A stretch of 57,509 nucleotides of DNA from Bacteroidota bacterium (lineage in GTDB: Bacteria > Bacteroidota > Bacteroidia > Flavobacteriales > Flavobacteriaceae), in assembly GCA_027621505.1 (NCBI GenBank), contig JAQCBK010000005.1:1-57509 (forward strand), in the 5' to 3' direction. The notes under the pieces were generated by a model. It had not been told where the DNA came from. It worked only from the letters and a program-made list of their open reading frames with translations, and made no database searches. Below, piece by piece: positions 44,024-51,484 of this stretch; positions within the stretch are counted from its first letter, which is position 1, and each line of letters begins with the position of its first letter. The translations under genes were made by a program, and so were the position numbers.

Positions 44024-44839
44024 TTATTCAGCAAGTGTTACGGTTCTTGAGACTTTGTTAAATGGTCCGGGGATAAAATCACCTTCTGCATTTAATAACT
44101 CCAACTCAATGGTCACTTCACCCATGGGTAGGCCTTTGATGATATGAGGGGCCCATTGTGTAATAATGAATTCCTCCCCATTAATGGTAGCCCTTACTTT
44201 ATTGCCATTTTCCGAAAGTGTGGTGTTGAGCACAAAAAAATCCAGCAGAAGGTTTTCGGTATCTTTGCCTGAATATTGTCCTTTCGGTCTACTATAGATC
44301 AAAGTTGGGGCGGACATGTCCAAATTATTTTCGTCCACAGCATTTTCACCCACCGTTAGTTTTTTTACCACAACGCTATTTTCATTTTTTACAGACTCGT
44401 GATAGGAACGACTGAGGAAGGCCACAAGATGGTGTACGCCTTCTGGGATCTCTTTTTTAAACGAAGGAGTGTAGTGAGCGGAATAGGGCTTGTTGTTCAG
44501 TATAAAATGAATGTGTTGCCCTTTACCGGAGTTCGCCAAAAGCTTGGCATTGGGGCTGTCGGTTTGTTCTCCTAAGTTGTAATTGCTTACAGTAAAATTA
44601 AAATCAACCTCACCATCTGCAAGAGTGTTGGTATCGGTGGGCGCATCAAGTTTAAGCACTGCATCTGAATAGGCTGGGGAGCCCTTCAGAACCGCTAGGG
44701 TAATTTTTGATGCTTTGGCAGCTGCTGCTGAGTTTTCAGTGTTTACGTTTTGATTCGATTTTTTTTTGGGGCTATTGTTACAAGCAACGGCAAAAAAGGC
44801 TATGAGCGAAATTGCACCAATATAGCGTAGTGTTTTCAT
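44024..44839 (-). CDS. Unknown lipoprotein with two beta-rich domains
   Basis: 271 aa from the ATG at 44839; an upstream start would precede a normal signal peptide. The signal ends in a lipobox (LIAFFAVAC). The mature part has two similar-looking segments: VDFNFTVSNYNLG with GQHIHFILNNKPYSAHY, and LLDFFVLNTTL with ATINGEEFIITQWAPH. The His-rich HIHF and HHLVAFLSRSYHESV blocks could bind metal or carbohydrate. I do not recognise the family by name. A -7 near-match (TATCTTTC) is upstream. Confidence 0.7.
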   Translation of the reverse strand: MKTLRYIGAISLIAFFAVACNNSPKKKSNQNVNTENSAAAAKASKITLAVLKGSPAYSDAVLKLDAPTDTNTLADGEVDFNFTVSNYNLGEQTDSPNAKLLANSGKGQHIHFILNNKPYSAHYTPSFKKEIPEGVHHLVAFLSRSYHESVKNENSVVVKKLTVGENAVDENNLDMSAPTLIYSRPKGQYSGKDTENLLLDFFVLNTTLSENGNKVRATINGEEFIITQWAPHIIKGLPMGEVTIELELLNAEGDFIPGPFNKVSRTVTLAE

Positions 44840-45093
44840 TTTTTTATTTTTGATTGAAAGATACATAAATTAATAAGTACTCCCAACTGGCGCACGTATG
44901 TGATGCTTGCCCATCTTGATTGGGATTCTTTTTTTCTGCTTCTAAAAAACCGCCTCAGCAAACACCCATAAATATAGTTAATAAACACCCGAACCCCCCG
45001 TCACTATTGACCTAAGCTAAAAACCCCTCTTTTGATTTTATGATAAGAATCCCTAACTTTATTTCAACCCAATCGGACTACTGCCATGAAAGA

Positions 45094-45114
45094 CGTATGG
45101 ATTTTTCCCATACG
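45094..45114. repeat. Hairpin CGTATGG-N7-CCATACG upstream of fic
   Basis: Perfect 7-bp arms with a 7-nt loop. Its GTATGG/CCATAC arms are shared with the longer hairpin just downstream of fic (46474-46507). No T-run follows. Confidence 0.5.
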
Positions 45115-45278
45115 GTATTTCCAGATAGAGGGCTTGAGACAAAAGATAAAAGGAATATTGGAACCTTGGTTTGGATATTTATGAGTTGTCTTTAATTACT
45201 TGAGTTTTCTCCTTCTAAATAATGAAAATAAGATAGCCCATGTTTTCATTTTATTCAAATTATGAAAATACTAATTTA

Positions 45279-45286
45279 TATATTTG
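45279..45286 (+). promoter_or_regulatory. TAnnTTTG -7 element of fic
   Basis: TATATTTG, 23 nt before the ATG at 45310. It places the start after the longer frame's Met at 45262. Confidence 0.5.
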
Positions 45287-45309
45287 CATTATTTTATAAT
45301 TTCAAAATT

Positions 45310-46461
45310 ATGGATTTACAAGATTTCATTTCAGGAAAGTATATTAAACAAACAGAATATAAATCATTCTCTCCTGAAAAAATCAATCACGAATGGATCG
45401 TTTCAACCCCAGAAGTAAATAAACTACTCGCAAAAGCAAATCGGTTGATCGGAGAGTTAAACGCATACTCTCAAATAATTCCTGATGTGGACTTCTTCAT
45501 TACAATGCATATTCTTAAAGAGGCTACAACATCAAGTAGAATTGAAGGAACCAAAACGAATATGGAAGAAGCTCTTGTGAAAGAAGAAGACATTAAACCT
45601 GAAAAAAGAGATGACTGGGCTGAAGTTCAAAATTATATAAAAGCAATTAATACCTCTATTGAAGAATTAGAAAAGCTTCCTATTTCGAACAGGTTAATTA
45701 AAAACACACATAGAACACTTTTATCAGGTGTTAGAGGAAAGCATAAAATCCCAGGCGAATTTCGGACAAGTCAAAACTGGATTGGAGCTACATTAAAAGA
45801 CGCAATTTTCATACCCCCTCATCATTCTGAAGTTATAGAGCTAATGAGTGATTTAGAAAAGTTTATTAATGAGGATGAATATCACGTTCCTCATTTAATT
45901 AAAATAGCTATTGTACATTATCAATTTGAAACAGTCCACCCGTTCCTTGATGGAAACGGTAGATTAGGTAGATTACTTATTACTCTCTACTTGGTAAGTA
46001 ATAATGTATTAAAGAAACCTTCTCTTTACTTGTCTGACTTCTTTGAAAAAAACAAAGGCTACTATTATGACAACTTAACGACGGTTCGTTTAACAAGTAA
46101 TCTGACTCAATGGATTAAATTCTTCTTAGTTGGTGTAATAGAAACATCAAAAGAATCCATCCAAGTATTTAAAGATATTATTACTTTAAAAACAGATATT
46201 GAGACCAAACGATTACCAACATTAGGAAGCAAAGTAGAAAAAGCACAATTGTTATTAAAACAACTATTTCAAGTTCCCATTACAGATTCCAAACAGGTCT
46301 CAGAGCTTTTACAGATTTCTCCTTCAACAGCCAACAGACTCATTAAAGATTTAATTGAACTCAACATCTTGTCTGAACTAACTGGTTATAAACGAAATAG
46401 AAAATATATGTTCGGAGAATATTTCAGAATATTTCACAGCGAACTAGAAAATAAAAACTAA
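45310..46461 (+). CDS. Fic domain protein (class II, with winged helix)
   Basis: 383 aa from the ATG at 45310. The Fic core motif HPFLDGNGRLGR is complete (residues 210-221; catalytic His210), so AMP-transfer or related activity is expected. A class II inhibitory helix precedes it (SSRIEG, residues 75-80, with the regulatory Glu79). A C-terminal winged-helix (about 325-375, ISPSTANRLIKDL) suggests DNA binding. The gene is visibly more A+T rich than its neighbours and bracketed by hairpins, hinting at horizontal transfer. No toxin-antitoxin partner is adjacent. Confidence 0.93.
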   Translation: MDLQDFISGKYIKQTEYKSFSPEKINHEWIVSTPEVNKLLAKANRLIGELNAYSQIIPDVDFFITMHILKEATTSSRIEGTKTNMEEALVKEEDIKPEKRDDWAEVQNYIKAINTSIEELEKLPISNRLIKNTHRTLLSGVRGKHKIPGEFRTSQNWIGATLKDAIFIPPHHSEVIELMSDLEKFINEDEYHVPHLIKIAIVHYQFETVHPFLDGNGRLGRLLITLYLVSNNVLKKPSLYLSDFFEKNKGYYYDNLTTVRLTSNLTQWIKFFLVGVIETSKESIQVFKDIITLKTDIETKRLPTLGSKVEKAQLLLKQLFQVPITDSKQVSELLQISPSTANRLIKDLIELNILSELTGYKRNRKYMFGEYFRIFHSELENKN

Positions 46462-46473
46462 AGACAACAAGGT

Positions 46474-46507
46474 GTATGGTGCATACCCGTTGGGATACGC
46501 ACCATAC
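46474..46507. terminator. Hairpin between convergent fic and YeeE genes
   Basis: GTATGGTGC and GCACCATAC form 9-bp arms with an inner loop that can pair further (ATACCCgtt/GGGATAC, imperfect). It lies between the 3' ends of fic and the small YeeE gene, 12 nt past the fic stop. The T-run is weak, so a terminator role is probable rather than certain. Confidence 0.5.
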
Positions 46508-46522
46508 CCAAACCGTTGCCTT

Positions 46523-46939
46523 TTAGTGGGGAAGCTTAGAACGTATCAATCCATAAACAAAGGTGCCAAGGGTGGCCGACAGTATCACCACGATGATGGG
46601 GAAGAACCCGGCTCCCAGAAGGGAAAACATGGGTCCGGGACAAGCCCCTGAAATGGCCCAGCCTGAACCAAAAATGATCCCACCGTATAAATAGCGCTTC
46701 CAACCCTTTTCTTTGTCTGCAATCTCAATAGTGGATCCGTTTAGAATAGATTTTAGCTTTAATTTTTTAATGATAAATGTGATGGTGGCCCCCAGAAAAA
46801 CGGCTGTTCCAATCACGCCATACATGTGAAAGGAATTGAATTGAAACATTTCATAGATCCTAAACCATGAGGACACTTCGGACATATAGAGTGTGATTCC
46901 GAAGAGTGTTCCGATCAAAAAATACAAGAGAATATTCAT
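46523..46939 (-). CDS. YeeE/YedE-family membrane protein (short half)
   Basis: 138 aa, four membrane helices. It carries the sulfur-transporter signature in SGACPGPMFSLLGAG, with a conserved Cys. Proteins of this family (TsuA/YeeE) import thiosulfate or move other sulfur species. Here the transporter is split into two genes, this one and the next, 8 nt apart. It ends the four-gene sulfur operon. Confidence 0.88.
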   Translation of the reverse strand: MNILLYFLIGTLFGITLYMSEVSSWFRIYEMFQFNSFHMYGVIGTAVFLGATITFIIKKLKLKSILNGSTIEIADKEKGWKRYLYGGIIFGSGWAISGACPGPMFSLLGAGFFPIIVVILSATLGTFVYGLIRSKLPH

Positions 46940-46947
46940 ATATAGAG

Positions 46948-47514
46948 TTAGTAATTAAAAAGTAAAGGAACAACAAAATGATTGACCAACAGCCCACCGA
47001 TAAAGAAGCCGATGACGGCAATTAAAGAGGGCCACTGTAAATTGGACAAGCCCGAAATAGCATGACCGGAGGTACAACCCCCTGCATACCGCGCGCCAAA
47101 GCCCACCAAAAAACCACCCACGACCAGCAGGAGAAGGATGTATGGATCGCTAAAAGCAGCATTTGAAAACAGCAATTCAGGAGCAAAGCTTTCGCCTGCA
47201 TCTGTAATGCCCATGGCTGCCAATTGATCTATCGTTTGGGGGGTGAGCGCAACAGCTTTGGTGGTGGTGATATAATTTGAGGCAATGAAACCGCCAGCGA
47301 TGACGCCGAGCGATACAATCAAATTCCACTGTTGGGCTTTCCAATCAAATTGAAAAAAAGAGGCTTTTTTGCCGGCCCCCATCATCGAGCAGAGGGTGCG
47401 AAGGTTGGAGGACATCCCAAAGGACTTACCCACCCAAAGGAGTAAAAAAAGCACAAGGGCGATCATAAAGCCCCCGAAATACCAGGGCCAAGGTTTTGTC
47501 AAAAATTCAATCAT
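46948..47514 (-). CDS. YeeE/YedE-family membrane protein (long half)
   Basis: 188 aa. An N-terminal cytoplasmic and helix region (LTKPWPWYFGGFMIALVLFL, cut) leads to membrane helices with ARYAGGCTSGHAISG, the second Cys signature of the family. It is the partner of the following short half, and lies 1 nt after the MBL/rhodanese gene. Together they likely form a thiosulfate or related sulfur channel in the inner membrane. Confidence 0.88.
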   Translation of the reverse strand: MIEFLTKPWPWYFGGFMIALVLFLLLWVGKSFGMSSNLRTLCSMMGAGKKASFFQFDWKAQQWNLIVSLGVIAGGFIASNYITTTKAVALTPQTIDQLAAMGITDAGESFAPELLFSNAAFSDPYILLLLVVGGFLVGFGARYAGGCTSGHAISGLSNLQWPSLIAVIGFFIGGLLVNHFVVPLLFNY

Positions 47515-47515
47515 A

Positions 47516-48931
47516 TCAAGAGCTTATGGTGGTTGGACAAATGTAGTTTGTGAGTGGGATATTTGTTTCTTTGATGGCCTTAAAACCACCTTGCACATCG
47601 ACCAAATTGTGAATCCCTCTTTTCTTGAGGATGGAGGCCGCAATCATCGATCGGTATCCTCCAGCACAATGCACATAAAAAGTTTCCTTTTCGGGGAATT
47701 GATTCAAATGATCGTTGAGAAAATCCAAAGGCGTATTGTGTGCAGTAGGGATGCGTTCTGAAATGAATTCGCTTTCCTTTCGGACATCATAAACGGCTAC
47801 CTTTTTTTCTTTGATCAATCCTTCCAATTCGACTGCATCGATTCGACTGATGATATCATATTCTTTACCAGCTTTTTTCCATGCTTCAAACCCCCCTTTG
47901 AGATATCCCAGCGTTTGGTCAAAGCCAACCCGCGACAATCGCGTTATCGTTTCTTCTTCCCTCCCGCTCGGTGCGATGATCAATAGGGGTTGATTGACAT
48001 CCCCGATCAAAGCACCGACCCAAGGGGCAAAGCCACCGTCGAGTCCGATGAATATGGATTGAGGGACATGGCCATTGACAAAGTCATTTTGATGCCTTAC
48101 ATCGATGATGATGGCTCCCGTTTCATTGGCCAAACTTTCGAATGCCTCTGGCGCTAAGCCCTTCAAACCGCGGTCGAGTACTTGTCCTATGTCGTCATAG
48201 CCGGATTTGTTCATCTTTACATTTAAAGGAAAATATTGTGGGGGCGGTAACAAGCCATCAGTTACCTCCTCAATGAATTCTTCTTTGGTCATGTCTGCTC
48301 TCAAGGCATAATTCATTTTTTTCTGGTTGCCCAAGCTGTCAACCGTTTCCTTCATCATGTTTTTCCCACAAGCAGATCCGGCGCCGTGAGCAGGGTAAAC
48401 CGTTACATCATCCGGCAAGGGCATGATTTTGTTTCTAAGGCTATCGAAAAGCATACCGGCCAAATCTTCCTGTGTGATTTCTTCGGCTTTTTGGGCAAGA
48501 TCGGGACGGCCAACATCCCCCAAAAACAAGGTATCACCACTAAAAATAGCGATTTCTTTTCCCGCATGATCCTTAAGCAGATAGGTAGTACTCTCCATGG
48601 TATGTCCAGGTGTATGAAGCGCAATGATGGTTCCGTTTCCAAGAGGAAATGCTTGTCCATCCTCTGCGATGAGGGCTTCAAAATCTGGATTGGCATTGGG
48701 CCCATAGATGATGGGTGCAGCGGTTTCTTTGGACAGGGTGAGGTGACCGCTTACAAAATCGGCATGGAAATGGGTCTCAAAAATGTATTTGATCGTTGCC
48801 TTGTTCTTTTTGGCTTTTTCTAGATAGGGGGTGACTTCTCTGAGCGGGTCGATGATGGCGACTTCTCCCTCGCTCTCGATATAGTAAGCCCCTTGGGCCA
48901 AACAACCGGTGTAAATTTGTTCTACTTTCAT
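47516..48931 (-). CDS. MBL-fold/persulfide dioxygenase-like protein with two rhodanese domains
   Basis: 471 aa. An N-terminal metallo-beta-lactamase domain (HFHADFVSGH, later HTPGHTMEST) resembles ETHE1/Blh persulfide dioxygenases, which oxidise glutathione persulfide to sulfite. Two rhodanese domains follow (about 260-355 and 370-465). The first lacks a catalytic Cys (APSGREEE), while the second has it at Cys422 (VHCAGGYRS). It lies in an operon 9 nt after SulP and 1 nt before YeeE. Handling of persulfide or thiosulfate is likely. Confidence 0.92.
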   Translation of the reverse strand: MKVEQIYTGCLAQGAYYIESEGEVAIIDPLREVTPYLEKAKKNKATIKYIFETHFHADFVSGHLTLSKETAAPIIYGPNANPDFEALIAEDGQAFPLGNGTIIALHTPGHTMESTTYLLKDHAGKEIAIFSGDTLFLGDVGRPDLAQKAEEITQEDLAGMLFDSLRNKIMPLPDDVTVYPAHGAGSACGKNMMKETVDSLGNQKKMNYALRADMTKEEFIEEVTDGLLPPPQYFPLNVKMNKSGYDDIGQVLDRGLKGLAPEAFESLANETGAIIIDVRHQNDFVNGHVPQSIFIGLDGGFAPWVGALIGDVNQPLLIIAPSGREEETITRLSRVGFDQTLGYLKGGFEAWKKAGKEYDIISRIDAVELEGLIKEKKVAVYDVRKESEFISERIPTAHNTPLDFLNDHLNQFPEKETFYVHCAGGYRSMIAASILKKRGIHNLVDVQGGFKAIKETNIPLTNYICPTTISS

Positions 48932-48940
48932 ATTAAATGA

Positions 48941-50671
48941 TCATTTTAGGTTATTTTGATTTGAAATTCGTTTTTCGATGATGGGGATTTCCTCTCCTTG
49001 GATATGTTTGATTGCCGTTTTCAAATTAGAGAAAAAATTTCTTTTACCAATGATTTTAACCAAGCCATCACGGTAAAAAATATCCCTAAGCGGTCCGATG
49101 GCTTTGACCCATATCACGGTAATGTTTTTTTGTTGAAGATCCTGAATCCAATTTTCTAGCGTGTTGGAGGCACTGGCGTCAATATAGTGGATGGGACCGG
49201 CATCAATCACCAGAAACTTGACTTCGTTTTTTTGTTCCGCTATATGTTCTGCGATATGTTTTTTAAAATAGGCATGGTTTCCAAAAAACAGTTGTCCATC
49301 GAAACGGATGATCAATACCCCGGGAAAGGTTTCTACTTCATCAGAAAACCGCAAGACATTCCTAAAACGGGAGGTACCCTTGATGCGCCCCAAAACGGCA
49401 ATATGGGGCTGGGATGTACGGTAGATCATCAAGGAAAGAGCGATCAAGGTTCCCAGCAGAATTCCCTCTTGGATCCCCATAAACAAGGTGATGGCAAACG
49501 TAAATAGCAAGACGAAGAACTCATCTCTGTGGGTTTTCCACAATTTGTAAGGGTATTTTATATCAATGAGTTTGATAACAGCGGCAAGGATAATCGCTCC
49601 GAGTACAGCCTTGGGAAGGTAATAAAACCAATCGGTCAAAAACAGCAAAGTCAAGGCGACCACCGCAGCGCTGATCAATGCGGCGATTCCAGTTTGGGCA
49701 CCCGACTGGTGATTGACTGCGGTTCTGGAAAAACCTCCAGTAGTAGGGTAGGATTGAAAAATAGAACCTACAATATTGGCTGTGCCTAGGGCGATCAGTT
49801 CCTGATTGGAATCAACGGTTTCTTTCTTTTCTTTTAGCTCGATGGCCTTGGCAATTGAAATGGCTTCCAAAAAGGCAACCAATGCCAATGTCAATGCCAT
49901 GGGCAACAGCTGATAGATCTCATCTAAAGAGATGGCTTGCAACTGAATCGGGGGCAAACCTTCAGGCACAAAGCCCAGCACTTTGACCCCTTGATCATTC
50001 CAGTTCAGTTGAGCGGTCAACAGGGTGGTAGTGATCACCACCACCAATGCCGCTGGAATTTTATTTGAAAAATACTTGATGATAAAAATCAGAGCAATAC
50101 TCGCTAGGGTAATCAGCAAAGTGAACCAGTGGATTTGATCGGTGGTTTGCCAAAGCGATTGAAGCGTTTTTTGAATCAAACTGTGGGAAGGAAGATCAAT
50201 GCCGATGACATGTTTGAGTTGGCTTAAGCCAATGATTATTGCTGCTGCAGATGTAAAGCCACTGATCACGGGTCGGGATAAAAAATTAACCAAGAACCCA
50301 AACTTTAGGAGCCCCAAAAAAACTTGAATTAACCCCATGAACAAAGCCAAGAAAATGGCGAGTGAAATGTAATGATTGGTATCCAACACAACCATGGTGT
50401 TTAATGCGGTAGCGACCAAAAGAGAATCCATGGCTACGGGCCCAACGGCCAAATGACGAGAACTGCCCATAAATGCGTAAACCATTTGAGGAAAAATAGC
50501 GGCATACAAACCATATACTGGTGGAAGTCCAGCAATCAAAGCGTAGGCCATCCCCTGTGGAATTAGCATCACCCCTACGGTAATTCCTGCGGACAAATCT
50601 CCTTTAAACAGAAGGGTGTTGTAACTTTTAATCCACTCCAAAAAAGGAAAGTACCTTCGCATTCTAGTCAT
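48941..50671 (-). CDS. SulP family anion transporter with STAS domain
   Basis: 576 aa, standard length. The transmembrane core starts FKGDLSAGITVGVMLIPQGMAYA and includes GLPPVYGLYAA and the GxxxTGGFSRTAVN loop (TGGFSRTAVN). The C-terminal STAS domain (about 440-555) contains FLVIDAGPIHYIDASASNTL. In this context sulfate or sulfite is a plausible substrate, though other anions are possible. It heads the sulfur operon and has a -7 element 8 nt upstream. Confidence 0.93.
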   Translation of the reverse strand: MTRMRRYFPFLEWIKSYNTLLFKGDLSAGITVGVMLIPQGMAYALIAGLPPVYGLYAAIFPQMVYAFMGSSRHLAVGPVAMDSLLVATALNTMVVLDTNHYISLAIFLALFMGLIQVFLGLLKFGFLVNFLSRPVISGFTSAAAIIIGLSQLKHVIGIDLPSHSLIQKTLQSLWQTTDQIHWFTLLITLASIALIFIIKYFSNKIPAALVVVITTTLLTAQLNWNDQGVKVLGFVPEGLPPIQLQAISLDEIYQLLPMALTLALVAFLEAISIAKAIELKEKKETVDSNQELIALGTANIVGSIFQSYPTTGGFSRTAVNHQSGAQTGIAALISAAVVALTLLFLTDWFYYLPKAVLGAIILAAVIKLIDIKYPYKLWKTHRDEFFVLLFTFAITLFMGIQEGILLGTLIALSLMIYRTSQPHIAVLGRIKGTSRFRNVLRFSDEVETFPGVLIIRFDGQLFFGNHAYFKKHIAEHIAEQKNEVKFLVIDAGPIHYIDASASNTLENWIQDLQQKNITVIWVKAIGPLRDIFYRDGLVKIIGKRNFFSNLKTAIKHIQGEEIPIIEKRISNQNNLK

Positions 50672-50679
50672 TTAAAATT

Positions 50680-50687
50680 CAAAAATA
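50680..50687 (-). promoter_or_regulatory. TAnnTTTG -7 element of the sulfur operon
   Basis: TATTTTTG on the minus strand, 8 nt before the SulP ATG, so it probably drives all four genes. Confidence 0.6.
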
Positions 50688-50728
50688 CGCTTCCTTGGAG
50701 TAACAGATGGTAACTTAGGTTACATAAG

Positions 50729-51355
50729 TCAGAGGACTATAATTTTATTTCTCTTCAGTTGGATCTTTCCAGACAGTTCCAATTTTTTAAGCAAACGAGA
50801 AATCACTACCCTAGAGCTGTGCAATTCTTGAGCAATATTTTGGTGGGTAATGAACAATTCATTTTTTCCGTTGACTCTTTTTTTCTCAGCCATATAATCT
50901 ACCAGCCTTTTTTCAAGTCTGTTGAAAGCCAGGCTGTCTAAAGTCTCAATTAATTCGTCCATTCGGATTTGATAGCTGCGAAATAGAAAACGTCGCCAAC
51001 TGGGGTATTTTGATTCCCAATGTTTTATGTGACCAATGGGAATCATGATCAATTTAGAGGGCATTTCAGAGATCGCCCTGATTTTACTTTTGGTTTCGCC
51101 CATTTCCCAGGCAAAGGTCAGGGTACAAGAGTCACCGGCCTCCAAGTAATAGAGGAGCAGTTCTTCTCCATTTTCATTTTCTCGCGAAATCTTGATGGCT
51201 CCTGAGATCATCAAGGGGATGCCTTTGATGTTTTGTCCAATGTCGATCATCATAAATTCCTCGGGGATTTCCTTGAGGGTGCCTACTTTGGCGATCTCTT
51301 GAATGAGGTCCTCTTCAAAGACATTTCCAAAAAGTTGCTTTAGTTCTAGGATCAT
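50729..51355 (-). CDS. Crp/Fnr family transcriptional regulator
   Basis: 208 aa. An N-terminal cyclic-nucleotide-binding-like barrel (MISGAIKISRENENGEELLLYYLEAG, in part) is followed by a Crp-type winged helix near the end (THQNIAQELHSSRVVISRLL). There is no Fnr-type cysteine cluster. It is co-oriented with, and 57 nt upstream of, the sulfur operon, so it may control it. The TonB-type receptor gene is divergent, with an inverted repeat between. Confidence 0.88.
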   Translation of the reverse strand: MILELKQLFGNVFEEDLIQEIAKVGTLKEIPEEFMMIDIGQNIKGIPLMISGAIKISRENENGEELLLYYLEAGDSCTLTFAWEMGETKSKIRAISEMPSKLIMIPIGHIKHWESKYPSWRRFLFRSYQIRMDELIETLDSLAFNRLEKRLVDYMAEKKRVNGKNELFITHQNIAQELHSSRVVISRLLKKLELSGKIQLKRNKIIVL

Positions 51356-51376
51356 GCTAAGAGATCATTACTTTAG

Positions 51377-51410
51377 GAATTGAAAGTGTGATATTTGTAA
51401 ATTTCAATTC
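51377..51410. repeat. Inverted repeat between Crp/Fnr and TonB-receptor genes
   Basis: GAATTGAAA and TTTCAATTC form perfect 9-bp arms around a 16-nt spacer. It lies in the 129-nt divergent gap and could be an operator for the Crp/Fnr protein or another regulator. Confidence 0.55.
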
Positions 51411-51484
51411 AGTCTTATTTTTTATTAAAAGCCCTTATGAGTTAAACCTTTTTTCATCAAAAGAGTCAAAACTAAAAATAAACA

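Larger units (their letters stand above)
44840..45309. other. 470-nt intergenic region between lipoprotein and fic genes
   Basis: Divergent promoter zone. It contains a 7-bp hairpin at 45094-45114 and the fic -7 element at 45279-45286. A 32-codon open frame at 45086-45184 has no coding character that I can support. Nothing else stands out. Confidence 0.5.

Noticed and set aside
45086-45184. 32-codon open frame upstream of fic
   Set aside because: Short, without a clear start context, overlapping the hairpin; no coding support.
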